64,000 nucleotides of DNA from Phaeoceros laevis (lineage: Eukaryota; Anthocerotophyta; Anthocerotopsida; Notothyladales): positions 62,001-126,000 of the forward strand of contig JBNGIQ010008997.1 in NCBI GenBank assembly GCA_049999765.1. The letters are read 5' to 3'. This document shows, piece by piece, positions 12,521 through 23,693 of the stretch. Below the pieces are notes generated by a model. That model worked only from the letters and a program-made list of their open reading frames with translations. It was not told where the DNA came from and did not search any database. How positions within the stretch are numbered: the stretch's first letter is position 1; every line of letters starts with the position of its first letter. The translations under genes were made by a program, and so were the position numbers.

Positions 12521-15475
12521 ATGGGCAGGACTTCCATCGTTGCGGATACCAATTTCCATGAGCTGCCCCGCCGGAGGCTGCAGCAGCTGTGCAAAAAGCA
12601 TGGCGTTCCGGCGAACAAGACCAATGCAGCTATGGCTGACGCCCTCACCGACATATACAGAGTAATGCGTAGGACTGGCTCAATGCTTGTGCTTAGGTCA
12701 GAGATTTGTTGGTGGGCATTTCTGTCCAGTTCTTGGTAGCGTGTGAGAACTGACTCTGGAAACCTGTGCAGAACGGTAACCTTCCACCCCCCAGCCCGTA
12801 CACAGCAACTCCTAGGCCCCGGAGAACGAGAACCTCGGAGCCAGGGATGCTGGAGTGTGAAGAAAGTGAATACAGCGATTCACAACTAGGTTCCCAGTTG
12901 GCCACTCCATCTGGTTCAGTTTGCATGGGTTCGTACGGTGTTCGGCTTAATCGTGAGCATGATGATTGTGTTTCTCCGGGTGCCAAGGCTTTTCCTCGAC
13001 AGACTCAGGTGGTTTCGGAGGAGGAAGAGGATTCCGCCTCATCGACCCTACGAGCTTCATGCAACAGGATCGTAGAATCTACCCTCGTAGTAACCCTCCC
13101 AACTATCGAGGAGAAAGGAGAATGCCTCGAAGCTCTCGTTACTGTTGAAGCTCTCGTTACGATAGAAGATCAGCAAGGACGGCAACCTGCGGCTGAACCA
13201 GAACTGTCTGAGCAGGTGGAAGTAGTTACCCTTCCAACTATCAAGGAGAATGGAGAATGCCCCGGGGCTCTCGCTACAATAGAAGATCAGCAAGTTCAGC
13301 AACCTGCGGCTGAACCACAACTATTTGAGCAGGTGGAAGAAGAAAAGCAGAATGGCCTTCAAGATTCTGCACATGTTTTTGCTGATGTTGCAGCGAACAC
13401 CATTTTTGACCTTGGTGCAGCTGACGATATTTCAAAGACTTCGGTTCATTTGGACGATGTAAGCAATGTAAGAATTGTTTCAAGCCGTTTCCACAAGTAT
13501 GGCTGTTTTCGGTTGCTTTTGGTATCAGTATGTCTGCACCGCCATGCTGTCCAACACGAGATTCTCAAACAGTAGGTTTTCTGGTCCATAAGCTTAGGTT
13601 GAAGCTGACTCTGCAGCTCTGTTTTCTTTTTTGCAGCAGGAGCAGGACAAAAAGGAGCTGGATCAGGAGCTCTATCAAGGAGCTCTCAACAAGGTTAGCT
13701 TCGAAGTTGGATTGTTTACATCTGCTGTTCTTTTACTTTTCTGAATTTCCACATAACAAGGTCATGCAGGGTTAAATAATTGATCTTCTAATTTTTCTTA
13801 TTTGCAGGAACAAATTGAAAATATCCCGTCTTTGGAATCTCTAGCTTCCGCTTTTGAAGACCCAGTTGCACCGTTGAATTTAGAAGAGACTTCAATTGTC
13901 GAGGTGTATGAGATGGATGGAGATGAGGTCATCAAGGAAGGAGAGCATGAAAATGTTCAAACACCAGAAGGCACTTCGCATTCATTGCAGGAGCGGGATC
14001 TCGCTGTGCGTGAAGCACCCTTTCTCGATACTGTGGATGATTCTCCTATGGATGCTCGCTTCCCTGATAATCATTCTGAAGCTAGAACCGCTGAGACCCT
14101 GCAGCAAGAAACAATGCAAGGTTGCTGGACCGAAGCTATGGTGGAGGGTGTGGAAGATCATCAGCTGCTGAGTGAAGATCGGCAAACCCAGCCTTCAACC
14201 GAAGCTTATTTATGCGCTCCATCAACGAAGGATTGTCCTATTGTGGTGGATAATTCTTCACACAATTTGGATCTTCCTGGGCAAGACGTTTCAGAGTCGG
14301 ATCTTCAGGACGGCACTTGTAGCCCTGATGTTCTGCAGGATCAAGAATCTGTTCTTGTGACTGTTGAATCCTTTGTGGCGGAGGGAATGGACGTGGATCT
14401 GCCTACCGAGGATCTAAGGTAATGGCCAATCGAGAACTGACTCCCGGCTTCCCAGGCTATTTGACTATTTGTCAGCCCTCCTTACCGTGTGCTGCTTCTC
14501 GTGATACAGGACGAAGGTAGAGAGTGCAGAACACAACCTGAGCTTAATCATTGAAAGCAGGCATGAAGAATGTCTTATTCAGAGGAAAAACCTCTACAAG
14601 AAGACTCCCTTTGTTGGCGAGCAATCTCCATCTCTTCGTGCTCTGAAGAGAGCCCTCAAGGAGAAACAAGCTCAACGGGATGGGCTGATTAACAAAAAGC
14701 GGTCGGCGGTATCCAGCACAGACCAGCAACCTCGGGAATTTGGGACGCCATTGAGGATAAATGGTGACTCTGTGAGCTCCATAGCTGGAAACGGCTCTGA
14801 CGAGGTCCAAAGGAAAGAAGCCCTGAGATTTGACAGTCCTTTTGTCCCCCCTGTCCCAGTGTATATAGATGGATCACCCGACTGTGTTGAAGAGAGTGAT
14901 GCAGTCACTGACCAGGTAGCAGAAGACACCAAGCCGGTTTCAGTGGCAGCTGTTTCCAGAGAATCTGCGCGTCTTGTTGGACAGAAGCACAAGCCGGGGA
15001 AACATGTCCCGACGTTTTATGGAAGGAGGCAGTGGATGGAGAAGGCAATGGCAAACGCCGCACAGAAAAGACTTGAGGACAAGGAGAAGGTCCTATCTGT
15101 CGCCCCGACAGGCCATCTTATTCAGGATAAGGAGAACATTAAAGGTCCTGCTGGGGGGAGAACAGCTGAAATGCTGAAGAAGCACCAGGAGGGCTACAAG
15201 GCCCCTTTGACAGGAAAATTCAAGGAGAAGGCCAGGCAAGTTTCGAAGAAGCTTGCCCAGAGCAGACGCAAGCTCGTTTTGAATGAGAGGAGGGGCTTGC
15301 CAATTCCTGCAATGGATTCTCCCCCTGCTGAGAGCGCTGTTGAGGTAAGCTCAGCGTCAGACTTCCATTCAATTTACTTCTTTGGAAAAAGATTTCATGA
15401 CGCTGAGTTCCTAATCTTGAAGCACGTGTTTCGCAGAGTATGCTTCCGGAATCAACTACCCCGTTGATCCAGTGA
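12521..15475 (+). CDS. SAP-like domain protein with KEN box, about 789 residues
   Basis: Not assigned to a named gene. Six exons fit exactly in frame: 12521-12661, 12772-13458, 13637-13693, 13808-14418, 14510-15344 and 15437-15475. The first exon codes a SAP-like helix pair (FHELPRRRLQQLCKKHGVPA followed by NKTNAAMADALTDI) seen in plant proteins that I recall as uncharacterised nuclear or cell-cycle-linked. The second exon holds an imperfect tandem repeat of about 40 residues (TLPTIEEKGEC and TLPTIKENGEC copies). The middle is long and acidic, likely disordered. The C-terminal exon is basic and contains a KEN box (QDKENIKG) and an RRKL sequence resembling a destruction box, which suggests turnover by the anaphase-promoting complex. 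That role is inference from motifs only. Confidence 0.78.
13090..13345 (+). repeat. In-frame tandem repeat inside exon 2 of the SAP-like gene
   Basis: Two imperfect copies, about 130 and 124 bp, each coding TLPTI-(E/K)E-x-GEC through IEDQQ, QPAAEP and EQVE. The first copy contains an extra short duplication (EALVTVEALVTIED). The reading frame is kept through both. Confidence 0.75.
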
Positions 15476-16546
15476 CATGATGGTTACCTCCAGACCCAGC
15501 AAGCCTGGTAAACATCTGAGCGACTCTTTCTCTTTCAACAGATTTATCTTTACACCAACTGGGGCGCTGCAGATTAGCAATGATGGAGACCGACAAATAA
15601 CCTGCCAGAGAGAACTCGGCTTTGACTTGAGAGAACTCTTTTTGGCTTCGAGGCGCGTTCCAATTTTGAATAAGCCATAAGCCTTACTTGTTTAGCGTAG
15701 CATCAAGTGACTGTGATGCCCTATGATATCGGTTCCTACTTCAGGAAAGGAACTCATGCAACAAGTGGAAGCTGTTTAAACGTAATTCAGATGTGTGAAT
15801 CATCACGTTCGCCATACCTGCCTGAACCTGAGTATGGGGTATGGGGGCCTGTGGGCATGCCAATACTTGTGTCACTTTAGGAGACGGGGTGTATGAAGGC
15901 AATTTTCTACAAAGGTCTACTTCCAAGTTCCAAGCAGAACAATCCATCTCGCGAGATTCCTTCATCCACCTCACCACATTTTGCATACACGTGTACTAGG
16001 CAAGTGCCCACCACTACATCATCCAGCAGTCCTCTTTTGACAATCTCTGCTCCAGCAGTCCTCTTGTGACAATCTCTGCAGTAGGGCGGGCATGTCGCAA
16101 AACAGCAGGCTAGTGTCGACAGTTCTTAAGTCGACGAGTGTATCTTTTAAGACAAACTGGTTGACTCGACTAGTAGGTGTGTGTATTGATATTTGAAAAG
16201 GTTTACAGGGTGTCATGGAGGGTCCCTTTTGCCCTTGCTGGGCACTTGCTTGGCGACCAGGGGCATAGTAAGGTTTACTTTACTAAAGCGTATGCCGTCG
16301 GTCATCCAATATGCATGGCCCCCATGTTGAACTAGGGTTGGCCACCATCCTTTTCTAAAACGAGAGGATGGTTTGCTATGGTTGGCTTGCTATACATTTT
16401 AATGAGATAAAATCTTTCCAAGTTATTAAAAATTCAGATACATGAAATTTAATAGGGATTACGTTTCTTCATACTTGGAGTATTGCATTGAGTGTGAACG
16501 GGACGGGTGACTGGGAGAGTCGGATTGTAATATATTATAATGTAAG

Positions 16547-16657
16547 TGCACCGTGGGTTCAATCGCAACGCATCAAGTTGGTGTACCGTGGGTTCAATCG
16601 CAACGCCTTGATGGTGCACCGTGGGTTCAACCGCAACGCATCAACTTGATGCGTTGC
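16547..16657. repeat. Three tandem units of about 33 bp ending in a palindrome
   Basis: Three copies of a unit beginning GTGCACCGTGGGTTCAA (16547, 16581, 16614). The last unit runs into a perfect inverted repeat, 12-bp arms at 16633-16644 and 16646-16657 around one base, which can form a cruciform or hairpin. Confidence 0.85.
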
Positions 16658-17035
16658 AGGTAAGTGCAGAAGTTGCTGTGGTTAAGTGCGCAACGTGTGT
16701 TTTAAGGGATGGTTTTCCTGGGTATTTGCCTAATTCAGATTGAGTCGAGCACATGTAGACGGGTGTATCATAAGATTGGTGGATGTACATGGTGAAGTTG
16801 GAGGTAATTCGCAGCAATTACCTTAACTGGTTTGTGCTTCCCAACACCGGTGCCATCACTGTAGCTGGGGAGTGTCAATCAGTCAAGACAGCCACTAGGT
16901 GTTATGCAATTGTTTTTTTAACGACAATGGCACGGCTCTTTATATATCAAAGCTCCACAATCATGGAGCTAGGGGTGTTACAATGCTACTAGATTAGTAG
17001 CATTTCTTGCTCAGAAGCAAGAGCGTTGGTCTCGC

Positions 17036-17156
17036 TGATTTTTGGTCGAAAAACACTACGGGATTGAACCCTGATTTTTGGTCGAGAAACATTACGGGAT
17101 TGAACCCGGGTCTTCACTTTGGAAGGCCCAAGTCCCAACCACTTGGATGTCCCCGG
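17036..17156 (-). mobile_element. tRNA-derived SINE-like element with duplicated 36-bp tail unit
   Basis: On the minus strand the part 17156 to 17098 reads like a decayed tRNA head: an A-box-like CATCCAAGTGGTTGGG and a B-box-like GGGTTCAATCCC, separated by a tRNA-like distance. Next to it lie two 36-bp direct repeats (17036-17071 and 17072-17107), each ending with the same GGGATTGAACCC. RNA polymerase III internal promoter boxes followed by a non-tRNA body are the mark of plant SINEs. No poly-A or T-rich tail or target duplication is clear, so a degenerate tRNA is the alternative. Confidence 0.5.
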
Positions 17157-17329
17157 GGGGACGGGTGTTATGCAATTGTTCCTTGCAAGCATTTGTCCAT
17201 TGCAGAAGTGTAGGTAGTTTCAGTCCTAAATTGTGATAGGAGGATTGTTGAATAATGGTATTGTGGGTATTTGACTGGGAGAACTCTATGCGAAAAGAAA
17301 TGAGCTGGGAGATATGTGCCTGGCATCTG

Positions 17330-17500
17330 ATAGGTAATTCTGCATAAGGAATCCTACGGAGGTTAGATGCTCCTAATTCCATAGGAAAGAGCACAACAGA
17401 ATTGGCTTATTGGAGGGCACCGGCCAACCACGCACTCCTTCTAAGCAAAACAAACACTTGAGTGAATATCCGAAAATATTGTAGCCGGCCTCATATTGGG
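17330..17500 (+). repeat. Dispersed repeat, copy 1 (second copy near 30845)
   Basis: Shares with 30845-30995 the blocks GAGGTTAG, ATTCCATAGGAAAGAGCACAA, CCGGCCA, CCACGCACTCC and GTAGCCGG in the same order and spacing. It runs into the N gap at 17501, so its far end is missing. Confidence 0.75.
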
Positions 17501-17640
17501 NNNNNNNNNNNNNNNNNNNNNNNNNNNNNNNNNNNNNNNNNNNNNNNNNNNNNNNNNNNNNNNNNNNNNNNNNNNNNNNNNNNNNNNNNNNNNNNNNNNN
17601 NNNNNNNNNNNNNNNNNNNNNNNNNNNNNNNNNNNNNNNN
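17501..17640. other. Assembly gap of 140 N
   Basis: Unresolved sequence. The dispersed repeat on its left side is a likely reason for the failed assembly. Confidence 0.99.
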
Positions 17641-17785
17641 GTGGGATGGGGGCTTTGGGGTGTGGTCACAAGATTTGAGTGGGCATGGGTATTAAAAAAA
17701 AAACAATTCATGCAAGTTAATTCATTCAAAAAGAGTTCATTTGAAATTCCCATTGAAGTTTAGTGGATTCCAGCAATATACTAAA

Positions 17786-17866
17786 ATTCATTCATTCATT
17801 CATTCATTCATTCATTCATTCATTCATTCATTCATTCATTCATTCATTCATTCATTCATTCATTCA
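17786..17866 (+). repeat. (CATT)n microsatellite
   Basis: About 20 uninterrupted copies of the tetranucleotide CATT, a clean simple-sequence repeat. Confidence 0.98.
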
Positions 17867-18049
17867 GGCCAAATGGTCACTATCTTGGTTTTGAGGATAG
17901 GATTACCGTTATGAGTGTTCATGCTAGGATGGAGAAGACAATTTCCGTGCAGGGCAGCATAGGCTACCATTTCACTTGGTGCAAAGTTGGGACTTGCGTG
18001 GCATAGAAAACAATACTTACTTAGCTCTAGGCAGTGGATGGGACGTCTC

Positions 18050-18080
18050 ACTCTAATGCACTCTAATGCACTCTAATGCA
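18050..18080 (+). repeat. Three copies of a 10-bp tandem repeat
   Basis: The decamer CTCTAATGCA occurs three times head to tail. Confidence 0.9.
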
Positions 18081-18356
18081 CGGCTTCTTCTACTCCTACT
18101 ACCACACAGAAAACTTGGTACTTTAACCATGAAGAGGCACGATTTCTAGTTGCGTTTCACATCGAGGCGGTAGAACGAGTTCTTGAAGCCACAGTATGCT
18201 CCAATTATATGTGATAATTGCGAGGATGGTCTTTTTGACGGTGAGACAGGAGCCTGATGCTAAAGGTGTATTTGACTTTGCTTAAAGGACCATATGTTTG
18301 TCTCACATACTGGCTTTTGTACACATTTTTTGGAGCTTGCTTTACAGTTTGGCATG

Positions 18357-18421
18357 ATTACCATTATCAGAAGTGCATTTCCTCTCTTCTACCATTATCA
18401 CAAGTGCATTTCCTCTCTTCT
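18357..18421 (+). repeat. 31-bp tandem duplication
   Basis: Two adjacent copies of a unit beginning ACCATTATCA and ending TTCCTCTCTTCT, differing at one base. Confidence 0.9.
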
Positions 18422-18980
18422 CTGCTGTCTCGCTTGCAGTAAGGCTCTTGATGCAGCTGATGTGCCATTGTACCTCGTTTGCAATCATTGACAGCTTGGT
18501 AGGGGTTGCCTGGCCTGGTCCTACTAGTGAGCATTTGATTGAGGGTATGGTCCGCACTTTTGGTTGATGCATCAGGCAAGTAGTCCAGGAGGTAATGGAG
18601 CCTAACAACACGGAACCTTGAGGATTCTAGGAGTATGCCGACTTGCAACTTGTGCTTGATCTTGTAGAAATGTTGCAGATTAGCGTGAGCTCCACCTAAC
18701 AAAGCGTTAAAAAATTTCGTGTATCAAAGTGACCATTATCTACGAAATGAATTGCTCCCTTCGTTGCGTTGTTACCACTTGCACAAGGCAGCCAAGTATT
18801 CGAAGACACCTCGGTAAGGAAACCTCTCCATCGCGGTATATGGTCGCGCTTTGAGTTGACTTGGATGGATGTCGGCCTGTTGGTAGGGTAATAAGGTGCC
18901 CAGGGTTGCAACTCGGGTTGCGTGTGCACCCAACAGGCCCAGAGCAGCCACAGCATCGCGCCGCTCAGCAGCGAAATAGG

Positions 18981-20613
18981 GCTGGGATGATGAAAACGCG
19001 GAGGGGTGGACATCAGGAACGGCGGGCCAAGGTCTATGACATATGGAGCAGCGAAGATCGTCCTGTAAAAAGGAAACCACACGATGTGATTGCTCCTGCC
19101 GTAGAAGTCGATGCTCCAGGGTGCTCCTACAATCCAACCTTTGATGACCATCAGGTATGTGCTTCTTCTACTTCGCCAGAGAGTGGCAGCGAAGCGAGTC
19201 TGTGTGCTCACTGTTCTACCCCTAGAACATAGCCGTCTGCGGACTCCATGGTTGCTCGCCGGAGAGGCGTTTATCCACAAGTCCTGTATTTGATTTAGCA
19301 TGTCCTGTTGCTGTAACTTCTTAACAGGAAGCTCTTGGGGTGGCTGTGGCCCATGAAGCACGTAAGATTTACCAGAAAGATTTACAGCCAAAGGCAATAC
19401 CTCGAACTGTTCCTGGAACCGAACTTACTGAGGAGGAGGCACTGTTTCTAGACACTGGATTTGAAGAAGCTGAGGAGGATGAAGATACGGGTGCACCAGC
19501 TGATTCCAGGTCTGAGACGAGGTTGTCCTGTTTCAAGCCTGTTTCGACAGGCTTCAAACCTTTTTTGAGTGTGCTCGGCGTCCGTTGCTCTGCAGGGCCG
19601 TGAAGCACAAGAAGCTTACACGGGTGGACTTGAACAAAAGAAAGAGAAAGAGGGAGGCTTCAAAATTGGAGGCAGAGAAGCAGCATAAGTTGAAGCTCCG
19701 GAAGGACATTCTGAGGTGTGCACGTGTCTCAACCCTATCCTTCCAGATCCTCCAGAAGTTACGCAAGAACAGCTGTCAGTTCAGAGCCAGTTGCACATCT
19801 GGGGTTCGGAGGTACATGATGGGGTCTTTTGCAGGGTTCCTGAGCTGATGGGGGAACTGGCTGATGAAGATGTTGATAAGGAAAGGCGTAGGATAAGGCG
19901 TGTTGTCTCTAGGGAAGAAAGGAGAGCACAAGGACCTCCGTCTCTGGGCAAGCACAAGTAAATCTGCCACCATTCACTTACAAGGGTTCACCAAGTACTA
20001 GCTACCTCTGCATGTCAGTTTCTTGTGCGCTACTTGGTGAAGTCTGTTACGCCTTGTTTTTGTGTGTTTGGAAATTTGAAGTTTAAAAGAGTTGTGGAGA
20101 TTGACTTTCACTAAGTCGGAACTTTGTAGGTTTGTGCCTGAGCCTGTCCAGGTGCTTACGACTGATGAGGTGACAGGATCGCTGCGTAAGCTGAAGGTAG
20201 AATCTTATGCTGTCTCTTGAAGTTAAGCCTGTGGCTATTTCCTCAGTATCCCATTTCACGGCAACGGGTGCACCTGACCAAGGCTTCACAAGTTCTTTGT
20301 TCTTATTCTTTGGTTTTTGTTGCACTAACAGGCTTGCTATACCCTAGCCAGAGATAGGTTCAAGAGCTTTCAAAGACGGGGACTTCTTGAACCTCAAGTG
20401 CCGGCCAGGTATCCTTCGAACTTCGTCCTCATTGACGACTCTGCAATGAGGACGACTCTGCGTTCTTCGTATTATGCTCTAGCTGTCCATGTAGGACTAC
20501 TAGGAAGTATCGCATTGTTCTGAAATTCCTATTCTTGTTGTGTGTTTATCAAAAAAAGGAGCTGTGGTTAAAGGATGTGCGCATTTCGCAGGAAAAAGAA
20601 AAGGCGTTCTTGA
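18981..20613 (+). CDS. NOP53: Ribosome biogenesis protein NOP53 (GLTSCR2 family), N-terminus not found
   Basis: NOP53 acts in the nucleolus in late 60S maturation, recruiting the Mtr4-exosome to 7S pre-rRNA. Exons: about 18981-19154, 19328-19509, 19596-19715, 19835-19957, 20130-20196, 20332-20408 and 20592-20613, all joined in frame at GT-AG introns. Recognisable blocks are VYDIW, PGCSYNPTFDDHQ, an acidic stretch, the basic coiled region NKRKRKREASKLEAEKQ, and the C-terminal signature LARDRFKSFQRRGLLEPQ followed by the basic end KKKRRS. The family normally has roughly 150-200 residues before VYDIW. Here only MMKTRRGGHQERRA (ATG at 18987) is seen, and an acceptor-like AG lies just ahead. Either upstream exons are missed or lost in the 17.5-kb gap, or the copy is 5'-truncated. 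Confidence 0.88.
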
Positions 20614-21023
20614 TCGATCAAGGACACGTCTGGGGAGTGCATGGCATGAAGCCTGTTTGCCGGTCTTTAGCGTAGAGGACAGAGTTGTGGAGGGAAGGGG
20701 CTCTGGAGCTTAGCACGAGTGCGCTGAGCAAGATAATGAGCATCCAACTTTCAAGCTCTCCATAACACATCAGCTTCTGGCATGCTCCCATGCACACCTG
20801 TCGTCTATGAGACTGCCCGTTACGAAAGCAGTTGCAATAGTTAAATAGCCAGCGGTAAGTTGACTCCGCCGGCATTCCCAAAGTCCACGACAATCAACGT
20901 TAAGGCTACCCGAGCGTCTTTCGATACTGGCGGCACTCATGGATCTAATTTACTGCTTTCATGCAGCGAAGTGTGAGATCCTCGTGTGACGTTCGAAGGT
21001 TGCAAGTCATGTGCCTAAATTTC
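20614..21023. other. Convergent intergenic region (NOP53 and ubiquitin-RUB1 3' ends)
   Basis: About 410 bp between two converging stop codons; presumably 3' untranslated regions. Nothing else is recognised. Confidence 0.5.
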
Positions 21024-21655
21024 CTACACGCCCCCGCGGAGGGCAAGCACAAGGTGAAGCACCGACCCGCCTTCGATGTTGTAATCGCGTGCAGACTTGT
21101 CATCGTTCATCTGCTTGCCCGCAAAGATCAGCCTACACAAGCATTGACGTTTATGTGAACAAAAAGCATCCCCCGCAATTACTGTCAACAGTTGCTCTGG
21201 TGCCTCTGGCACGTTACAGACCTCTGCTGGATGGGTGGAATGCCCTCTTTCTCTTCCACACGCTCCTTGATCCGTTCAATGGTATCTGTAGGCTCAATAT
21301 CGATCTCAATTTCTTTGCCGGTGAGCGTTTTAACCTTGATCATGGTACCACCTCGCAACCGCAGCACAAGATGAAGAGTGGACTCCTTCTGGATGTTGTA
21401 ATCAGCCAAAGATCGACCATCTTCCAGCTGCTTGCCTGCGAAAATTAGGCGCTGCTGGTCGGGTGGAATGCCTTCCTTGTCCTGGAGTTGCCGCTTGCGT
21501 CCCGTCAGTAGTCTAACCTGATGCATCGAATAACAGTACCGAGCCCACGCAATCAACAGCACCTGAATTTTGATCTTGACATTGTCGATGGTGTCGCTGC
21601 TCTCCACCTCCAAGGTAATTGTCTTTCCAGTCAGGGTTTTGACGAAGATCTGCAT
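21024..21655 (-). CDS. RUB1: Ubiquitin-RUB1 (NEDD8) fusion precursor
   Basis: Encodes one ubiquitin followed by one RUB1/NEDD8. The precursor is cleaved after each Gly-Gly; RUB1 is then attached to cullins to activate SCF-type ubiquitin ligases. Three exons (21655-21563, 21481-21222, 21132-21024) give 153 residues. Ubiquitin opens [18 protein letters not shown] and ends LRLRGG; after one Thr, RUB1 opens [20 protein letters not shown] and ends LALRGG with a single Val extension before the stop. The first intron splits ubiquitin after Gln31. Residue 28 of ubiquitin reads Ile (DNVKIKIQ) where Ala is near-invariant. Both Gly-Gly processing sites are intact. Confidence 0.95.
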
Positions 21656-21885
21656 TTTGGAAGCGCCAAGGATTTCTCAGCTCTCACACACAAACAGCTC
21701 AAATCGCTGACGTGATGGAATTAGGTCGCAGAATGAGAATGACGCTGTTCGCAAACGTGCTCCGCAATTCTGCGAGTCGTACAGTTTCGGACGCAACATA
21801 AAATCTTCTGTCTGTTTGCGGAAAAATCTCTCAAGGTGTATTTCCGGCGAAACCAAACAAAGATGACAACTACGTTGAATACGAG

Positions 21886-23693
21886 TCATGTCCCTTGATG
21901 AGTTCCATAGGCAATGTAGTTTACACTAGTATCGTCAGACAAAAACCATGATCGTGTTAAGGGATTGTACGCCATTCCTGCGATCTCCTGAACCTGCACA
22001 GTTGAAGCAACATCACTCACTACGAGTTTGAAGCAACATGATTCCATCGTTGATCAGTTCACTTTCACTTGTAAGCTGAGACAAGCTGAAAATACGTACT
22101 GTTAAACCAGCATGATCCATAAGCAGAGCCAACTCTTCTGGTGTCAGAAACTTGGACCATTGGTGAGTTCCTCTAGGCAGCTGCAACGAAAAAGCACAGT
22201 CAAACAACAGCCACCCTGTCAGAAACAACTGGCGCAAATATGTTGAGTTTCTACAGCAGCAAAGTGATGGAGGGTATTGGCTTGAGGCCTACACGGTTGA
22301 ATGGAAACGATGTTTCCTGTTCAGCCAAACCAGGTAATACATACAAATGAAGGAATCCCTGTGTGCAGCAACTCACCCAGCCAAGAATATATTCTGCTGC
22401 CACAATAGCAAGACCCCAGGAGCTCAAGGAGCGGTTGATGGTGGAGATGATGAGAAGACCATCCTTTTTTGTCAAAGCCGCAAGAGATTCGCAGAACTCC
22501 TTAGGATCAGTCACATGCTCAATGACCTGCCATGGCGACATCGTTACTAATATCTCTAGAGATATCCTCAAAATTTCCTTGAACAGTTCTTACTCAGACG
22601 ACACACCTCCAGAGAGATGACTGCATCAAACTGCTGCTTCTCCTGTACCAGCTGCTCTGCAGTAACACAAGCCGTTCTAGTGACCACATCTCAGAATACA
22701 TTAAATCGATATGAACTGACGCCTCTAGCAATCATACCTGCAGTCATGCAGCGATATTGTATGCCAGACGTTGATGAATCTCTCCGCTGGAACATACACC
22801 AAAGCAAAATATTATGAACTTCCGCTAGAAACGCTAGCCATATTCTAAAGACCTCCCAAACAAAAAAATCATATCGGGTTATAGTGTGTTTGATGGACAT
22901 ACAGCATGTAATGTTGCAACAGCAATGTTTTTCTCCCCTGCATCGACTCCTGTCACCTGACCTCCAAGTCTAGCTAAGGGCTGCAAAACAAGGCCTTTGA
23001 ATGCACTCGGAGGTTACAAACGACTTTTCAAAAACATCTCAGGCCAACTGAGATGCCAGTACCTCACATGCAAGCCCCCCACCACACCCAACGTCGACTA
23101 TCTTTAGGCCCTCCAAAGGCCTTGTAGTTTTGGGATCTTTGCTGTAGCGGGAAAAGGAGAGAGAGTGAGGAGCTGTCGAAAAAGCCCTTGCAGAATGCCA
23201 TTAGACCAGGATGCAAAGAAATAAAAACTGCTGATACCCGAAGTGTCGGCATAATGCAGCCCGGATAAACGACATTCGAGTGGGATTCATGACATGAAGT
23301 GGCTTGTATGGACCCTTATGATCCCACCTGCATGCAGATTATAAAGCAAGGTTCAGGGCTACAATTTTCTACCATTCCCTTCAAAGGCAATCTGACCCCA
23401 CAGGTGTCTTACCAAGAGTCTGCTATTCTCGCGAACCTTGCCATCTCAGCAGAATCGACAGAGCTTTTCACATTCCCCAGATTCCGAATTTCAGGTTGCG
23501 TATCTCCAGCTTCAGGCGGTCCAGGACTCTCATTCTGTTGCAGCTCAACATGGTTGTTCTCTGGGACCCGACGTGATTGCTCCTTGGGAACCGACGAGGA
23601 GGAGGACATGGCTTTCCATTGCCCGGCCCTGGAACGTATCAGACGAAAGCACCAGACCCGCCTCATGGATACAGAGACGGTGTCGCAGCTCAA
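21886..23693 (-). CDS. COQ3: Ubiquinone biosynthesis O-methyltransferase COQ3/UbiG
   Basis: A mitochondrial SAM-dependent enzyme that makes both O-methylations of the ubiquinone ring. I trace nine exons giving about 335 residues. Exon 1 (23693-23409 region) ends FARIADSW; the next begins WDHKGPYKPLHVMNPTRMSF, as expected. The SAM-binding motif I is KIVDVGCGGGLACE near 23090, followed by GVDAGEKNIAVA and DAVISLE. The 22.4-kb exon holds VIEHVTDPKEFCESLAAL and NRSLSSWGLAIVAAEYILGW; then come LPRGTHQWSKFLTPEEL and a final exon ending SWFLSDDTSVNYIAY. The first Met (23693) or Met10 (23666) may be used; from Met10 the N-terminus MRRVWCFRLIRSRAGQWK is a good mitochondrial presequence. It lies 231 bp downstream of the ubiquitin-RUB1 start on the same strand, but with its own promoter. 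Confidence 0.95.

Larger units (their letters stand above)
15476..18980. other. Gene-poor, repeat-rich interval with assembly gap
   Basis: No coding gene is supported. It holds short tandem repeats, a palindrome, a tRNA-derived SINE-like unit, part of a dispersed repeat, a 140-base run of N (17501-17640), a CATT microsatellite, and small duplications, described separately. It could also conceal missing 5' exons of the NOP53 gene downstream. Confidence 0.6.

Noticed and set aside
18696-19397. Minus-strand open frame of 233 codons
   Set aside because: It overlaps the NOP53 exons in antisense and shows no similarity to any family.
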